A stretch of DNA of 64,000 nt from Halanaerobium saccharolyticum (GCF_003053565.1 NZ_QAXS01000009.1:27992-91991); one strand, 5' to 3'; shown: positions 33,472 through 42,629, counted from the stretch's first letter. Notes: a model not told the origin generated them from the sequence alone. A program made the numbers and translations.

Positions 33472-34305
33472 TTATACTTCTAAAAAGTGATCAGGAATCT
33501 TATTTAATATTTCCTGATACTTGATCATCTCAATACTTTTATTCCAGAGCTGATCCTGCAGTTCCTGCCTTAAAGCAGCTGATGTGGGCTTCTTTTTTCT
33601 TTTTTTTACATAATAGCTGCCGCTTTCTCTTCTAACTTCATCTGATAAAGCAAGATAGACTGGAGTTTCTGCTCCTTTTTCTACAGAAGAACCTCCTGCT
33701 CCCCAGCCCTGCCGCAGCAGCTTGGTGTTAATCACTCCCGGATGAAGACAGTTAACAGTTATATTATCTAATATTTTATCCAATTTAAAAGTAAATAAAA
33801 TCATTGCCAGCTTAGAATCCGAATAAGCCTGGCTGCCGTTAAAGTTAATTGGATCCCAGATATTATCAACATTTAAATTGTGAGCATGAACCATGGAAGA
33901 AAAATTAATTATTCTTGGATCTGTTGACTCTTCTAAAAGCGGAATCAGCAGCAGAGTTAAAATAAAGTGGGAATGATAGTTAACAGCGATAGTTTTTTCT
34001 ATCTGATCTTCGCTAAATTCAAGTGAATTTTGATAAATCCCTGCATTATTGATCAAAACATCAATTTTAGCTTCCTCGTCTTTCAACTGATTACTTAAAT
34101 CTATAACCTGCTGCTGAGAATTAAGATCAGCAATAACAATTTTGTGCTCTGCTTCAGGATTAATTGAATCCAGCTCTTCTTTAACCTCTTGAGCCTTATT
34201 CTGACTGCGGCCGTGGATAATAATTCTCTGGCCTTTATCAGCCAGCTCTTTTGCAGTTTCTCTGCCAATGCCATCAGTTGAACCGGTGATTAAAATAGTT
34301 TTCAT
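33472..34305 (-). CDS. SDR family oxidoreductase (retinol-dehydrogenase-like)
   Basis: A 277-residue SDR: TGSTDGIGRETAKELA (cofactor loop), NNAGIYQNS, NFSSMVHAH with the catalytic Ser, and YSDSK with catalytic Tyr and Lys. The layout matches human retinol dehydrogenase-like and WW-domain oxidoreductase-like SDRs that are common in bacteria. The substrate is unknown. The ATG follows GGAGGTG. The DUF2007 gene lies 35 bases upstream on the same strand. Confidence 0.9.
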   Translation of the reverse strand: MKTILITGSTDGIGRETAKELADKGQRIIIHGRSQNKAQEVKEELDSINPEAEHKIVIADLNSQQQVIDLSNQLKDEEAKIDVLINNAGIYQNSLEFSEDQIEKTIAVNYHSHFILTLLLIPLLEESTDPRIINFSSMVHAHNLNVDNIWDPINFNGSQAYSDSKLAMILFTFKLDKILDNITVNCLHPGVINTKLLRQGWGAGGSSVEKGAETPVYLALSDEVRRESGSYYVKKRKKKPTSAALRQELQDQLWNKSIEMIKYQEILNKIPDHFLEV

Positions 34306-34340
34306 CAGAAAACACCTCCAGTTGTCTACCCAAAATCATA

Positions 34341-34715
34341 TTAGAAAATTAGAGTAAATAGATTTAAAAGCAGATAGAAAATTATTATTATTTTTGCGAT
34401 CTGAGCCAGATAAAAAGAAAAACTTTTAGTCTGATCACTGCTCTTTATTTCTTCTGTCTCCTGTTCTATTTCTGTACTTTCAGCTTCAGCATCTAAATTT
34501 AAATCTTTTAGGAGTTCTCTGGCCTGCTCATAATCTTTTTCTGCAACATAAAGCTCAATGTTATAGGCAGAATAACCCATATAGATCATGCTATAGCCGC
34601 CAAATTCATCATGACGAACAATGACTTCTATATTATTATCATTAAGCAGAGCTTCTATCATCTCTGCTTCTCTGGCACCAGTTGTAATTAAATGCTGCAG
34701 TTTAAAATCAGTCAT
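34341..34715 (-). CDS. DUF2007 protein with C-terminal membrane anchor
   Basis: A 124-residue protein. The first 75 residues match DUF2007 (GAREAEMIEALLNDNNIEVI, LYVAEKDYEQARELL), a small ACT-like fold annotated as a putative signal-transducing protein. An acidic linker and one membrane helix (about 103-123) follow. The ATG follows AAGGAG. Confidence 0.8.
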   Translation of the reverse strand: MTDFKLQHLITTGAREAEMIEALLNDNNIEVIVRHDEFGGYSMIYMGYSAYNIELYVAEKDYEQARELLKDLNLDAEAESTEIEQETEEIKSSDQTKSFSFYLAQIAKIIIIFYLLLNLFTLIF

Positions 34716-34821
34716 TTTTCTGCTCCTTATTGATAGCCATTTATTTCAAACTAAATTTTAAAGACTAAGATTTTTCTTCAGTTTCAGGAGGAAAATAATA
34801 TATCCAGCCTACTGCAGGTAA

Positions 34822-35124
34822 TTATTTTTCATAATCAACTAAAACTATTTTAGCTGCTACTTCTCCTATAAAAGTTTTAACCTTTTCGTGTTCCGGGTGA
34901 ATTTGATACTGATCAAGATCAGCAGGACTTTCAAATTCAGTAATTAAAACCAGCTCATAAGCTGCCTCACTCTGATTGATATTCTTACCTACTTCTAAAA
35001 ACTTAATCTGCTCAACTAAATCTTTAAGTGAGCGCAGCTTCTCTGCTGCTAATTCAATATTCTCTTCTTTACTATTTCCTGCAGCCTGATCCTTGAATTC
35101 CCACATCACAACATGTTTAATCAT
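34822..35124 (-). CDS. Dabb family (stress-responsive A/B barrel) protein
   Basis: A 100-residue ferredoxin-like barrel with the Dabb start MIKHVVMWEFKDQA, the mid-motif LEVGKNIN and the ending HPEHEKVKTFI. Members form dimers and include a few decarboxylases and heme or polyketide-related enzymes; most have unknown function. The ATG follows GGAGGTAA. Confidence 0.88.
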   Translation of the reverse strand: MIKHVVMWEFKDQAAGNSKEENIELAAEKLRSLKDLVEQIKFLEVGKNINQSEAAYELVLITEFESPADLDQYQIHPEHEKVKTFIGEVAAKIVLVDYEK

Positions 35125-35207
35125 TTTTAATTACCTCCATTGTATTTTATAATCTTTTAATAAAAAAATTAAGTAAAATATAAAAAATCTAATAAAGCTC
35201 TAAATTT

Positions 35208-35639
35208 TTAAGCTAAATCTGCCTCTGTTAAAACCTCAATCCCATTTTTTATTAATAACTCTGCTGTTAGACCATTACCTTTAATTAAATTACCGCTAAA
35301 TGTACCATCATAGATCTTCCCAGCGCCGCAGGATGGGCTTCTCTGCTGCAGTATTACTTTTTTGGCTCCCACAATTTTTGCTATTTCTAAAGTTTTTTCT
35401 GCTCCCAGCTTAAATTCTGCTGTCACATCTTTACCCTGCTCAGTCACAACTTTTTTATTGCCCTCATCATCAAGAATAATTTCAGAGGGATCTCTCGGAG
35501 TAGCCAGGCCTCCCAAAACTTCAGGACAGACCAAAATCGCCTTTCCAGCTTTGACTAACTCAGCAACTTTTTCATCTAAATTATTATTTCCGTCATAACG
35601 GCAGTTGATACCTGCCAGACATGAACTTACAAGATACAT
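35208..35639 (-). CDS. DUF523 family protein
   Basis: A 143-residue protein with the DUF523 signature: YLVSSCLAGINCRYDG, CPEVLGGLATPRDPSEI and LQQRSPSCGAGKIYDG. The conserved cysteines suggest a metal site; a role in sulfur metabolism or tRNA modification has been proposed for relatives but is not proven. The ATG at 35639 follows GGAAGGTGAT; an upstream start is less likely. It lies 38 bases upstream of the next SDR gene in the opposite reading order, on the same strand. Confidence 0.85.
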   Translation of the reverse strand: MYLVSSCLAGINCRYDGNNNLDEKVAELVKAGKAILVCPEVLGGLATPRDPSEIILDDEGNKKVVTEQGKDVTAEFKLGAEKTLEIAKIVGAKKVILQQRSPSCGAGKIYDGTFSGNLIKGNGLTAELLIKNGIEVLTEADLA

Positions 35640-35677
35640 TCGATCACCTTCCAAAATTAAAATAATTGCAACAAATT

Positions 35678-36457
35678 TTAACGTTTAAAACCACCTTCAG
35701 AATTTATAATTTCTCCGGTAATCCATTCAGCTTCTTTTGATGCCAGAAAACTAACCAGCCTTGCTGTGTCTTCAGGCTTACCAATTCTCCCCTGTGGAAA
35801 CTTTTTTAGCAATTCACCTTTCAACTTCTGGGCCATCCAGCCGGTATCTGTTGGACCCGGATTAACTGCATTAACCGTTATTCCTTTAGGAGCTAATTCA
35901 GCCGCCAACGAGATAGTTAAGGCATCCACTGCTCCTTTAGTAGCTGCATAGGCTATCTCATTTTCCATCGGGCCTTTAAACTGACCTGAGCTGAGATTAA
36001 TTATCCGGCCTCCACTTTCTTTTTCAAAGCTGCGGGCAAAATAGGAGCTTAAAAGAAGAGTCGCCCTTAAATTAATCTGATAGTGTTTATCCAGTTCTTC
36101 AGCCTCTATATTTTGATAGTTATTATTTGTTGAATAACAGGCATTGTTGACCAAAACATCTGGAGTTTGTAGTTTTTCTTTAACATCATTAAGCAGCAGT
36201 TTTATGTTTTCAGGCTCTGCCAGATTGATTTCTTTTTTAAAACATTTAACTCCCATATTTTGAATGGTCTGCTGCAGTTTATCTGGTTCATTTTCTTCTA
36301 CTCCCCAGGGCATCTTTCGATCATAATCAAGATAGTAGGTAAAATAAATATCTGCACCATCAGTTGCTAATTTTCTGGCAATGGCTGCCCCAATACCCTG
36401 CAGGCGGCTGGCCCCAGTTATTAGGGCTGTTTTGTTTTTGAGACTTTTCTCTGACAT
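35678..36457 (-). CDS. SDR family oxidoreductase
   Basis: A 259-residue SDR with TGASRLQGIGAAIA (a three-residue insertion in the glycine loop), NNACYS, LSSGQFKG with the catalytic Ser, YAATK with Tyr/Lys, NAVNPGPTDTGWM and the C-terminal WITGEIINSEGGF. The glycine-loop insertion (RLQ) occurs in a subgroup resembling aminoglycoside-like or 3-oxoacyl reductases. The ATG at 36457 follows AGGTGAT; an upstream frame extension is not needed. Confidence 0.88.
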   Translation of the reverse strand: MSEKSLKNKTALITGASRLQGIGAAIARKLATDGADIYFTYYLDYDRKMPWGVEENEPDKLQQTIQNMGVKCFKKEINLAEPENIKLLLNDVKEKLQTPDVLVNNACYSTNNNYQNIEAEELDKHYQINLRATLLLSSYFARSFEKESGGRIINLSSGQFKGPMENEIAYAATKGAVDALTISLAAELAPKGITVNAVNPGPTDTGWMAQKLKGELLKKFPQGRIGKPEDTARLVSFLASKEAEWITGEIINSEGGFKR

Positions 36458-36477
36458 AATTTTATCACCTATTTCTA

Positions 36478-37209
36478 TTAAATAGTAAGTCTTCTCCCAT
36501 TTATCCTCAGCCACTCTTTTTTAGCTTCATAATCTGGAATAATTTCAGCCACAGTCTGCCAGAACTTTTTTGAGTGGTTGGGATGAATCAAATGCACCAG
36601 TTCGTGCACCACTAAGTACTCAATTACAAATATGGGTGCCATTATAATTTTCCAGTTGAAATTAAGATTCTTTTTGCTGCTGCAGCTTCCCCAGCGCTTT
36701 TTCTGCTTTTTGATAACAATCCTATTTGGTTCAACAGCTAAGTTGTTTTTATGAATATTGATAAGTTCATTAATTTTTATTTTTGCCTGACTGCGGTACC
36801 AGCTGATTAACTGCGCTCTGACTGCTGTTTTCCTTTTCTGCTTATTTTCTTCAAGCTCAGCTGGATAATAAACTACCATTCGATCCTGTTCCAGTATAAC
36901 TTTTATATCATTCAAATCTACCTCAGCAGCAAGTTTTAATTTGAATTCCTTGCCTAAATAAAGAAAAGTCTCACCACTGATAAAATCCTTTGATTTTGGT
37001 GGAGCTTTAATTTCTGACATTTTAGCAAGTTTTTTTATAATCCAGTCTTCTTTTTGAGTCAATAAAGATTTTATTTGTCTGATCGAAGTTCTCTTAGGAG
37101 ATCTAACCAGCAGTTCCTGATCAGCATTAACTATAATTCCAATTGTTTTTCTACTACTGCGAATAATTTTAAATTTATATTCCTGATTTTTAAGTTTAAT
37201 TTTATTCAT
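36478..37209 (-). CDS. YgjP-like M48-type metallopeptidase (DUF45)
   Basis: A 243-residue protein. The N-terminal half is a domain with the YgjP pattern (SSRKTIGIIVNADQELLVRS, then IRQIKSLL). The C-terminal half has the QKKRWGSCSSKKNLNFNWKI motif, which is the family hallmark, and the zinc site VVHELVHLIHPNHSKKFW (HExxH-like, HELVH, plus a distal His). Members include UTP-pyrophosphatase-like and metal-dependent hydrolases of unknown substrate. The ATG follows AGGGTG. Confidence 0.88.
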   Translation of the reverse strand: MNKIKLKNQEYKFKIIRSSRKTIGIIVNADQELLVRSPKRTSIRQIKSLLTQKEDWIIKKLAKMSEIKAPPKSKDFISGETFLYLGKEFKLKLAAEVDLNDIKVILEQDRMVVYYPAELEENKQKRKTAVRAQLISWYRSQAKIKINELINIHKNNLAVEPNRIVIKKQKKRWGSCSSKKNLNFNWKIIMAPIFVIEYLVVHELVHLIHPNHSKKFWQTVAEIIPDYEAKKEWLRINGRRLTI

Positions 37210-37252
37210 TTCAACACCCTGTATTTTATTTATTAGTATTGATTACTGCGTT

Positions 37253-37441
37253 TTATAAACTCTGGTCAATACTGCCATCAGGCAGCATATTATTAGGATG
37301 GTATTCTCCTCTTTCTTCCATCTGATAGCGCTGACAGCTTTTGTTATCTCCGTGACAGTAGTTTTCTACCCACTTTTTATCTATTTTACCGGCTTCATAA
37401 AATCTTTTCATTGGACAGACCGGATACCATTTGCAGGTCAT
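37253..37441 (-). CDS. small cysteine-rich conserved protein
   Basis: A 62-residue protein with MTCKWYPVCPMKRFYEAGKI, then YCHGDNKSCQRY and HPNNMLPDGSID. The four cysteines suggest a metal or Fe-S site. The protein type is widespread in anaerobic bacteria, often misannotated as uracil-DNA glycosylase. The ATG follows AGGAGG and the gene starts two bases after the SEC-C gene's stop, so it is in one operon with it. Confidence 0.75.
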   Translation of the reverse strand: MTCKWYPVCPMKRFYEAGKIDKKWVENYCHGDNKSCQRYQMEERGEYHPNNMLPDGSIDQSL

Positions 37442-37443
37442 AA

Positions 37444-38370
37444 TTAGCCTCCTAACAAATTAATTCTTTCTTTTATGACCTCCCTGTCTACTGGGTCATT
37501 TATATCTTTTTCCAGAGCTTCCTTATAAATTTTCTTAGCCTTTTCTTTGTTTGAGAGCGAATTATCAACAAAATCATATTGATCTCCCCAGTAAATATAG
37601 CTCCAAATCCAATCTGGATAATCTTCAATGAGCTTTTTAAATAATTCATCTCCCTTCTCAATTTGACCAAGATTAATATAAGCTGAGGCTTCTGACCTTC
37701 TAATTACTTTGAGATGTTCATCTAATGATTTGGGTAATAATTCAAGAAATTCCTGACAGAATTTAATTTCTTTTTTTGCATAATTTTTATCTTTATAAGA
37801 TAAGATATCTAACTTCATTAATAGTTCATTTACCAATTCTGTAAGATAAAAATCACTATTAAAATTCTTATCTAAATCTTTTAATTTGTTGAATTTATTA
37901 TTCTTTATTCTATTTTTGAAGCTCTCCCAAACCTCAAGTAAGACATCACAACCTTCCTTAAAATTATTTTCCCTAAATAATTCATATCCTATATAAATTT
38001 TCTGATCCAACTGCTCATCACATTTTCTATTATCAATAAGTCGATTCCACAATATCCAGGCAGCTACCCAGATAAAGTCCCCTTCCCGACCTGAAGCATT
38101 AATATGATACTCATTATACCAATCATCTGACAATTTTGAAGCAGAATGATAATTTTTAGCATTTTCTTTGAATTTTTTGATTTCAAAATCAATACCATAA
38201 AATTTTAGCCTTGAAATAATTGTTTGAGTATCTAATTTTTCCACATCTTCTGGAAAAATACTCTTCTTAGGATTTTCAAAATTAAATTTATCTTTTTTAT
38301 CAAGACAACACTTTTTGTATTTTTCACCACTTCCGCATGGACAAATATCATTCCTACCTAATACAGACAA
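37444..38370 (-). CDS. SEC-C motif protein with TPR-like helices
   Basis: A 308-residue protein. An N-terminal SEC-C zinc motif, CPCGSGEKYKKCC (residues 10-22), is followed by about 280 residues of helical repeats, with TPR-like segments near the end (ASAYINLGQIEKGDELFKKL). SEC-C binds zinc and is best known from the SecA tail. The gene starts with TTG behind GGAGGGG. No partner is obvious. Confidence 0.75.
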   Translation of the reverse strand: MSVLGRNDICPCGSGEKYKKCCLDKKDKFNFENPKKSIFPEDVEKLDTQTIISRLKFYGIDFEIKKFKENAKNYHSASKLSDDWYNEYHINASGREGDFIWVAAWILWNRLIDNRKCDEQLDQKIYIGYELFRENNFKEGCDVLLEVWESFKNRIKNNKFNKLKDLDKNFNSDFYLTELVNELLMKLDILSYKDKNYAKKEIKFCQEFLELLPKSLDEHLKVIRRSEASAYINLGQIEKGDELFKKLIEDYPDWIWSYIYWGDQYDFVDNSLSNKEKAKKIYKEALEKDINDPVDREVIKERINLLGG

Positions 38371-38430
38371 AATAACCCCTCCAGAATTAATAATTAATTG
38401 AAAATATCTTTACATATTCATTCATAATTT

Positions 38431-39516
38431 CTATATTTGTTCCACTATGCCGCTGCCGTCAAGCTGATAATAACTGCTCTCTGCACATTCTCTACACAAA
38501 ACTTTGTCATCTTTTTGAACAGCTTTGGCAGCCATTAATTTCTCTCCACATTTACTGCACTCAGCATCAGCAAAAATAGGTGCATAATCAGGCAGCTCAA
38601 TTTTTAGATTTTCTTCAATCTTAAAGAATTTATCAATATCAGCTTCAATTATCTCAAAAGCTATCTCCTGCCAGACTTCCTTCATCTTTTTTTCTTCTGC
38701 CTGACTTCCATTTCTATCTGCTATAACTTTTTTAAATAATTCAGCTGCTTTAGGATATTCACGCTCAATAAAATTAGAATCCTTGAGGTAATATCTCAGA
38801 TTATCAGTTGAATCACCTCTTTTGACAAAGGTGACTGCTGTTTTACCAAAATCACGATAGATAAGTGAGTTATTGCCAAAGGTAGTGCCGGCAGTATATT
38901 GGATGCCGTCACTAAAGCAGCTGTTGGTTTCTACCACAGCCAGCAGATCCTCCATTCCATCATTATCCGCTCCAAGTCTTTTTAATGCATCTGCAGCAGC
39001 CATTACTCCCAGGGCAAGATAGGGACAGTAGTGGCCGTGCAGTTCCCCCGCTTTAAGCAGCAGGTCATTGAGATTCTGATATTTGATCAATTTATTAATC
39101 TGATAGCGCGGTGTCTTTTTCTGCAGAGACAGTGTAGGCTGGTCCATAAAAGAAGCATAGGGTTTGATATCAATCACTGGGGTTCCGTCTATCGCATCAA
39201 GTCCATAAACATGCAGTTTATTGCCCTCTCTTTTTAGTAATTCCACTGTAGTAATTCCAATTGGGCTCGGTCTGCGGGGACTCCTGGAGGTAAAAAGCCC
39301 TCTCTCCGGCCCCTTCCTTCTTTTGCTGATTAGATCATAGCCGTCTGATTTATGAAAATAGAAAAGGATCTGCAGATACTCATAACCCTCTATTTTGTCA
39401 AGACCATCCACATATTCTGCTTCAACTTCAATAACACTTTTTGTTTTTCTCATCTCATCCGGACCGACCGGTTCTTTATATTTGCTTCTAACTTCTGCTA
39501 TTTTATTTACTTCCAT
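38431..39516 (-). CDS. TsaA (TrmO-like) - FmdE - zinc ribbon fusion protein
   Basis: A 361-residue fusion. Residues 1-130 form a TsaA/TrmO-like domain (GLFTSRSPRRPSPIGITTVE, LDAIDGTPVIDIKPY). Residues 135-310 form an FmdE-like domain (AGELHGHYCPYLALGVMAA, with CFSDGIQ and GNNSLIYRDFGKTAVTF). The tail is a zinc ribbon (CSKCGEK...CREC). TsaA domains methylate t6A37 in tRNA; FmdE is a subunit of formylmethanofuran dehydrogenase in methanogens but is also found in other anaerobes. The ATG at 39516 follows AAGGAG with a six-base gap. Confidence 0.85.
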   Translation of the reverse strand: MEVNKIAEVRSKYKEPVGPDEMRKTKSVIEVEAEYVDGLDKIEGYEYLQILFYFHKSDGYDLISKRRKGPERGLFTSRSPRRPSPIGITTVELLKREGNKLHVYGLDAIDGTPVIDIKPYASFMDQPTLSLQKKTPRYQINKLIKYQNLNDLLLKAGELHGHYCPYLALGVMAAADALKRLGADNDGMEDLLAVVETNSCFSDGIQYTAGTTFGNNSLIYRDFGKTAVTFVKRGDSTDNLRYYLKDSNFIEREYPKAAELFKKVIADRNGSQAEEKKMKEVWQEIAFEIIEADIDKFFKIEENLKIELPDYAPIFADAECSKCGEKLMAAKAVQKDDKVLCRECAESSYYQLDGSGIVEQI

Positions 39517-39518
39517 CT

Positions 39519-40067
39519 TCATCTCCTTAATTCTTCAGTTTTTCTGAGCATTCTTAATACAGATTCTTCCCTGACATAATTAGCAACTCGATTTAGATCA
39601 ATCCACTTTAAATTTTTAGATTCGCTGCTTTTTTCTAATTCTTCCTCAGCATCTGCTTTTAGTAATAATCTTAGATCATAGTGAAAATGTTCAGCCTCAT
39701 TTTTTGCAGCAGGTATTTTGTGAACATCAAGATCAAATATTTTCTGATCGACCAGTGAAAGAGAATTTAAACCTGACTCTTCTGCAGCTTCTCTTAAAGC
39801 TGCTGCTTGAATTAATTCTCTTTTTTCTAAATGTCCACCGAGCTGAATCCATTTTTCCAGTTTCTGGTGATGGTGGAGTAAAACTTTATCTCCCTGCTGA
39901 TTGATTATCCAGGCAGAAGCTGTTAAATGTCCTTTTGGATTAGTTCTCAAATAATTATCTTTATTATTGATTAAAAAATTTATAATCTGACTTTTATATC
40001 TTTTCTCTGCCTGACTGGCCGGCTTATATTTTCTAATTTCCTCTAATATCTTTTGAAAATATTTCAA
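39519..40067 (-). CDS. NUDIX hydrolase
   Basis: A 182-residue protein with a Nudix box at about residues 96-118 that fits GX5EX7REUXEEXGU (GHLEKRE, then REAAEESGL). It hydrolyses a nucleoside diphosphate linked to X; the substrate is unknown. A TTG at 40067, seven bases after GGAGAG, is chosen because the frame upstream reads through promoter DNA. It ends two bases before the start of the TsaA-FmdE gene, so the two are co-transcribed, and is divergent from the second TsaA gene. Confidence 0.8.
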   Translation of the reverse strand: MKYFQKILEEIRKYKPASQAEKRYKSQIINFLINNKDNYLRTNPKGHLTASAWIINQQGDKVLLHHHQKLEKWIQLGGHLEKRELIQAAALREAAEESGLNSLSLVDQKIFDLDVHKIPAAKNEAEHFHYDLRLLLKADAEEELEKSSESKNLKWIDLNRVANYVREESVLRMLRKTEELRR

Positions 40068-40083
40068 GTAATGACTCTCCTTT

Positions 40084-40112
40084 TTGACTTTAAAGCATTT
40101 TAATAATATACT
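40084..40112 (+). promoter_or_regulatory. promoter of the stand-alone TsaA gene
   Basis: TTGACT (40084-40089) and TATACT (40107-40112) are separated by exactly 17 bases, with a leader of about 45 nt. Confidence 0.7.
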
Positions 40113-40164
40113 TGCTTGTAGTATTATTCTAAAAAATTTTGGATAAATAAGAAAGGATGTAATT

Positions 40165-40641
40165 ATGGAATTGAAATCTATAGGTACCATTCATACCCCA
40201 TATAAAAACAATGATGCACCATTTCAGCCTCCCCAAAATACTGAGGGAAAAGAATTTTTTATAGAATTAGATGAAAAGTATTTAGAAGGTCTTAAAGATC
40301 TCGAAACCCTTAAATACATTTATCTGCTCTACTATCTTGATCAGAGTCAGGAGCAAACTGATTTAACTGTAAAAACTCCCTGGTCAAACAAAGAAATCGG
40401 GCTCTTTGCCACCAGATCACCCAACAGAATCAATTCTATCGGCCTCAGTGTAGTAGAGCTGCTTAAAATTGAAGCCAACAGAATCTATATCTCCAGCCTT
40501 GATGCTTTTGACGGCACTCCTCTTTTAGACATTAAACCATATATGAAAGATTTAGATACTAAAGCTGATGCAAATCACGGCTGGCTGGAAGAGGAAGATT
40601 TTAAACATCTTCAGCTGCATATAGATGGAGAAGCCCACTAA
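40165..40641 (+). CDS. TrmO/TsaA family tRNA methyltransferase-like protein
   Basis: A 158-residue single-domain TsaA protein (SIGTIHTPYKNNDAPFQPPQ, GLFATRSPNRINSIGLSVVE, LDAFDGTPLLDIKPYM). TrmO uses SAM to methylate t6A37 of some tRNAs. Several TsaA homologues have no known substrate. It is divergent from the NUDIX/TsaA-FmdE pair and faces the group II intron. The ATG follows AAGAAAGGA. Confidence 0.9.
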   Translation: MELKSIGTIHTPYKNNDAPFQPPQNTEGKEFFIELDEKYLEGLKDLETLKYIYLLYYLDQSQEQTDLTVKTPWSNKEIGLFATRSPNRINSIGLSVVELLKIEANRIYISSLDAFDGTPLLDIKPYMKDLDTKADANHGWLEEEDFKHLQLHIDGEAH

Positions 40642-40709
40642 TCTTCCTTTTAAAAATTATTGATTTCTATTATATATAATTCTTGATTAATTTAAATTTC
40701 CCTGTAAAA

Positions 40710-42593
40710 ATCGAGTAGGAGGGAAATAATTAATTTATTTCCCGTCCTCTCACACCACCACAGCATACCGTTCGGTACTGGGCGGTTCATTAAGAATTAA
40801 TTACTTGTGCATATCTTTCTGTAAAACTAAAGTATCCAAATTTCTTTAATAACTGATTGGTAAAGGTTCTTGTTAGTATTGGGCTATTGGATATTCTCCA
40901 GTAGCCTTTTCTTGTGTTAGCATATTCCCATGCTTTAGGCTCTTTAATGCCCAGTTTTCTGAGCATCTTAAAGCGAGTTTTGATTCTCTTCCATCGTTTC
41001 CAGTAGCACATTCTTATTCTTCGTCTTGCCCACTGGTCAAGCTCTCTCATCTTGCTTTTCATATCAGCTATTTTATAATAACTGACCCAACCCGTGATTG
41101 TCTGTTTTAGTTTCTTAAAGCGATATTTCATTGTCCAGGCTTTACTTCTTGATGTGAGCTCTCTTATTTTTGCCTTAATTTTCTTAATTGATTTCGGATG
41201 GACTCTAACCCTTACTTCACCATTCATTTGATAAAATGAAAACCCCAAGAATTTTCTTCTCCAGGGTCTGCCAACTGCACTTTTTGTTGTATTAACTTTG
41301 AGTTTCAGTTTCTTTTCAATAAATACAGTTATGCTTTTCATAACTCTTTTAGCCGCTTTCCTGCTTTTAACATAGATCTGACTATCATCAGCATAGCGAC
41401 AGAATTTATGATTGCGTTTCTCCAGTTCTTTATCCAGTTCATCCAGCATAATGTTACTAAGCAATGGACTTAAAGGTCCGCCCTGTGGGCATCCTTCATC
41501 TGTTTTCTTAATTAAACCATCAATCATTACTCCTGAGTTAAGATAAGTTCTTATTAATTTCAACACCCTTTTATCCTGCACTTTCCGGGCTACTAAAGAC
41601 ATCAGTTTATCATGTTGAACAGTATCAAAATACTTTTCAAGGTCAATGTCGACCACCCATGTATAACCATCATTAATATATTCTTTAGCTTTATTTACTG
41701 CCTGATGTGTATTCCTTCCAGGTCTGAATCCATAGCTGTATTCTGAAAATCCTGGGTCAAATATTGGTGTCAGCTGTTGTGTAATTGCCTGCTGTATCAT
41801 TCTATCTGTTACTGTTGGGATACCAAGTAGCCTTACTCCACCACCAGGCTTAGGTATTTCTACTCTTCTTACTGCCTGTGGTTTGTAGTTACCTTCCAGT
41901 ACATCTTTCAAAAGTTGGTTACCATTTCTTTTAAGGTGGGGTAGAAGTTCATCTACACTCATCCCGTCAATTCCATGGCTACCTTTGTTCTTTACGACTC
42001 TTTTATGTGCTCTATTTAGATTAGGAGCCGCTAGAATTTTCTCCATTAGATTACTGGAGTCTGCCTTTTCACCGTTTCTTACATTCGGCAACGCCGCAGA
42101 AACACTCTGCACTCTCTCATTACTTCCAGCTTCCAGCCTTCTCTCCTGAGAGCAGCCTTCATATGAAGTTGTCTGCTTTCTATGTGTTTCCGTCGAGTTG
42201 TTCAAATCTAAGAAACCTCCTAATGTTTCATCCTTCAATTGATGTATATATCACCAATCTACTATGACTTCTGCTGCATTCTGACAGTTCAGCTCTTACA
42301 TTACTGCAGAGTTTATTGCTCAGAAATTCATCACCACAATTTACTGTCAGACCTTCCCTGGTTAAGAATATTTACTTTCACTTCATATATCTGCTGTATT
42401 TACACTTCCTGTCTCGAATAGTTTTGGGCTTTGATTTGAATTGCAACCTCACCCACAAGAATATGCCTTCTATACAGTTCGTATTCCTCAGACCGAAGCT
42501 TTGCCTCCAACTTCCTTCAGATTCCACCTCGCGATGGACACCCTTGTCTTCAGCTAGTGGTTGGCACTATTAACCCCCACGTCAGACTTGCAC
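40710..42593 (-). mobile_element. apparently complete group II intron
   Basis: Transcribed on the reverse strand. A conserved 5' start, GTGCAAGTC (42593 down), and the usual intron domain I segments run to the maturase gene. Domain V lies at 40754-40788 (ACCGCCCAGTACC-GAAC-GGTATGCTG pairing) directly after the maturase stop, and domain VI at 40711-40750 ends near 40710 with the branch-point region CCTACTCGAT. Size about 1.88 kb. It sits between the second TsaA gene and a terminator-like hairpin of the zinc-ribbon gene. The borders are placed from motifs, not from an empty site. Confidence 0.8.
40790..42205 (-). CDS. ltrA: group II intron reverse transcriptase/maturase
   Basis: A 471-residue protein (482 from an earlier TTG at 42238). 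Reverse transcriptase blocks include GVRLLGIPTVTDRMIQQAI, GFRPGRNTHQAV, CPQGGPLSPLLSNIMLDEL and the catalytic YADD in CRYADDSQIYV. A maturase (X) domain follows, ending ANTRKGYWRISNSPIL. No HNH endonuclease is present. The TTG at 42205 is ten bases after AGGAGG. The gene is intact, so the intron may be active. Confidence 0.9.
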   Translation of the reverse strand: MNNSTETHRKQTTSYEGCSQERRLEAGSNERVQSVSAALPNVRNGEKADSSNLMEKILAAPNLNRAHKRVVKNKGSHGIDGMSVDELLPHLKRNGNQLLKDVLEGNYKPQAVRRVEIPKPGGGVRLLGIPTVTDRMIQQAITQQLTPIFDPGFSEYSYGFRPGRNTHQAVNKAKEYINDGYTWVVDIDLEKYFDTVQHDKLMSLVARKVQDKRVLKLIRTYLNSGVMIDGLIKKTDEGCPQGGPLSPLLSNIMLDELDKELEKRNHKFCRYADDSQIYVKSRKAAKRVMKSITVFIEKKLKLKVNTTKSAVGRPWRRKFLGFSFYQMNGEVRVRVHPKSIKKIKAKIRELTSRSKAWTMKYRFKKLKQTITGWVSYYKIADMKSKMRELDQWARRRIRMCYWKRWKRIKTRFKMLRKLGIKEPKAWEYANTRKGYWRISNSPILTRTFTNQLLKKFGYFSFTERYAQVINS

Positions 42594-42629
42594 TGATTAG
42601 CAAATATTCATGCCAGGCAAACAATATTA

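Noticed and set aside
42239..42573. Short open frames on the forward strand beside the maturase.
   Set aside because: They lie on the strand opposite the group II intron ribozyme region, whose 5' domain explains the sequence.
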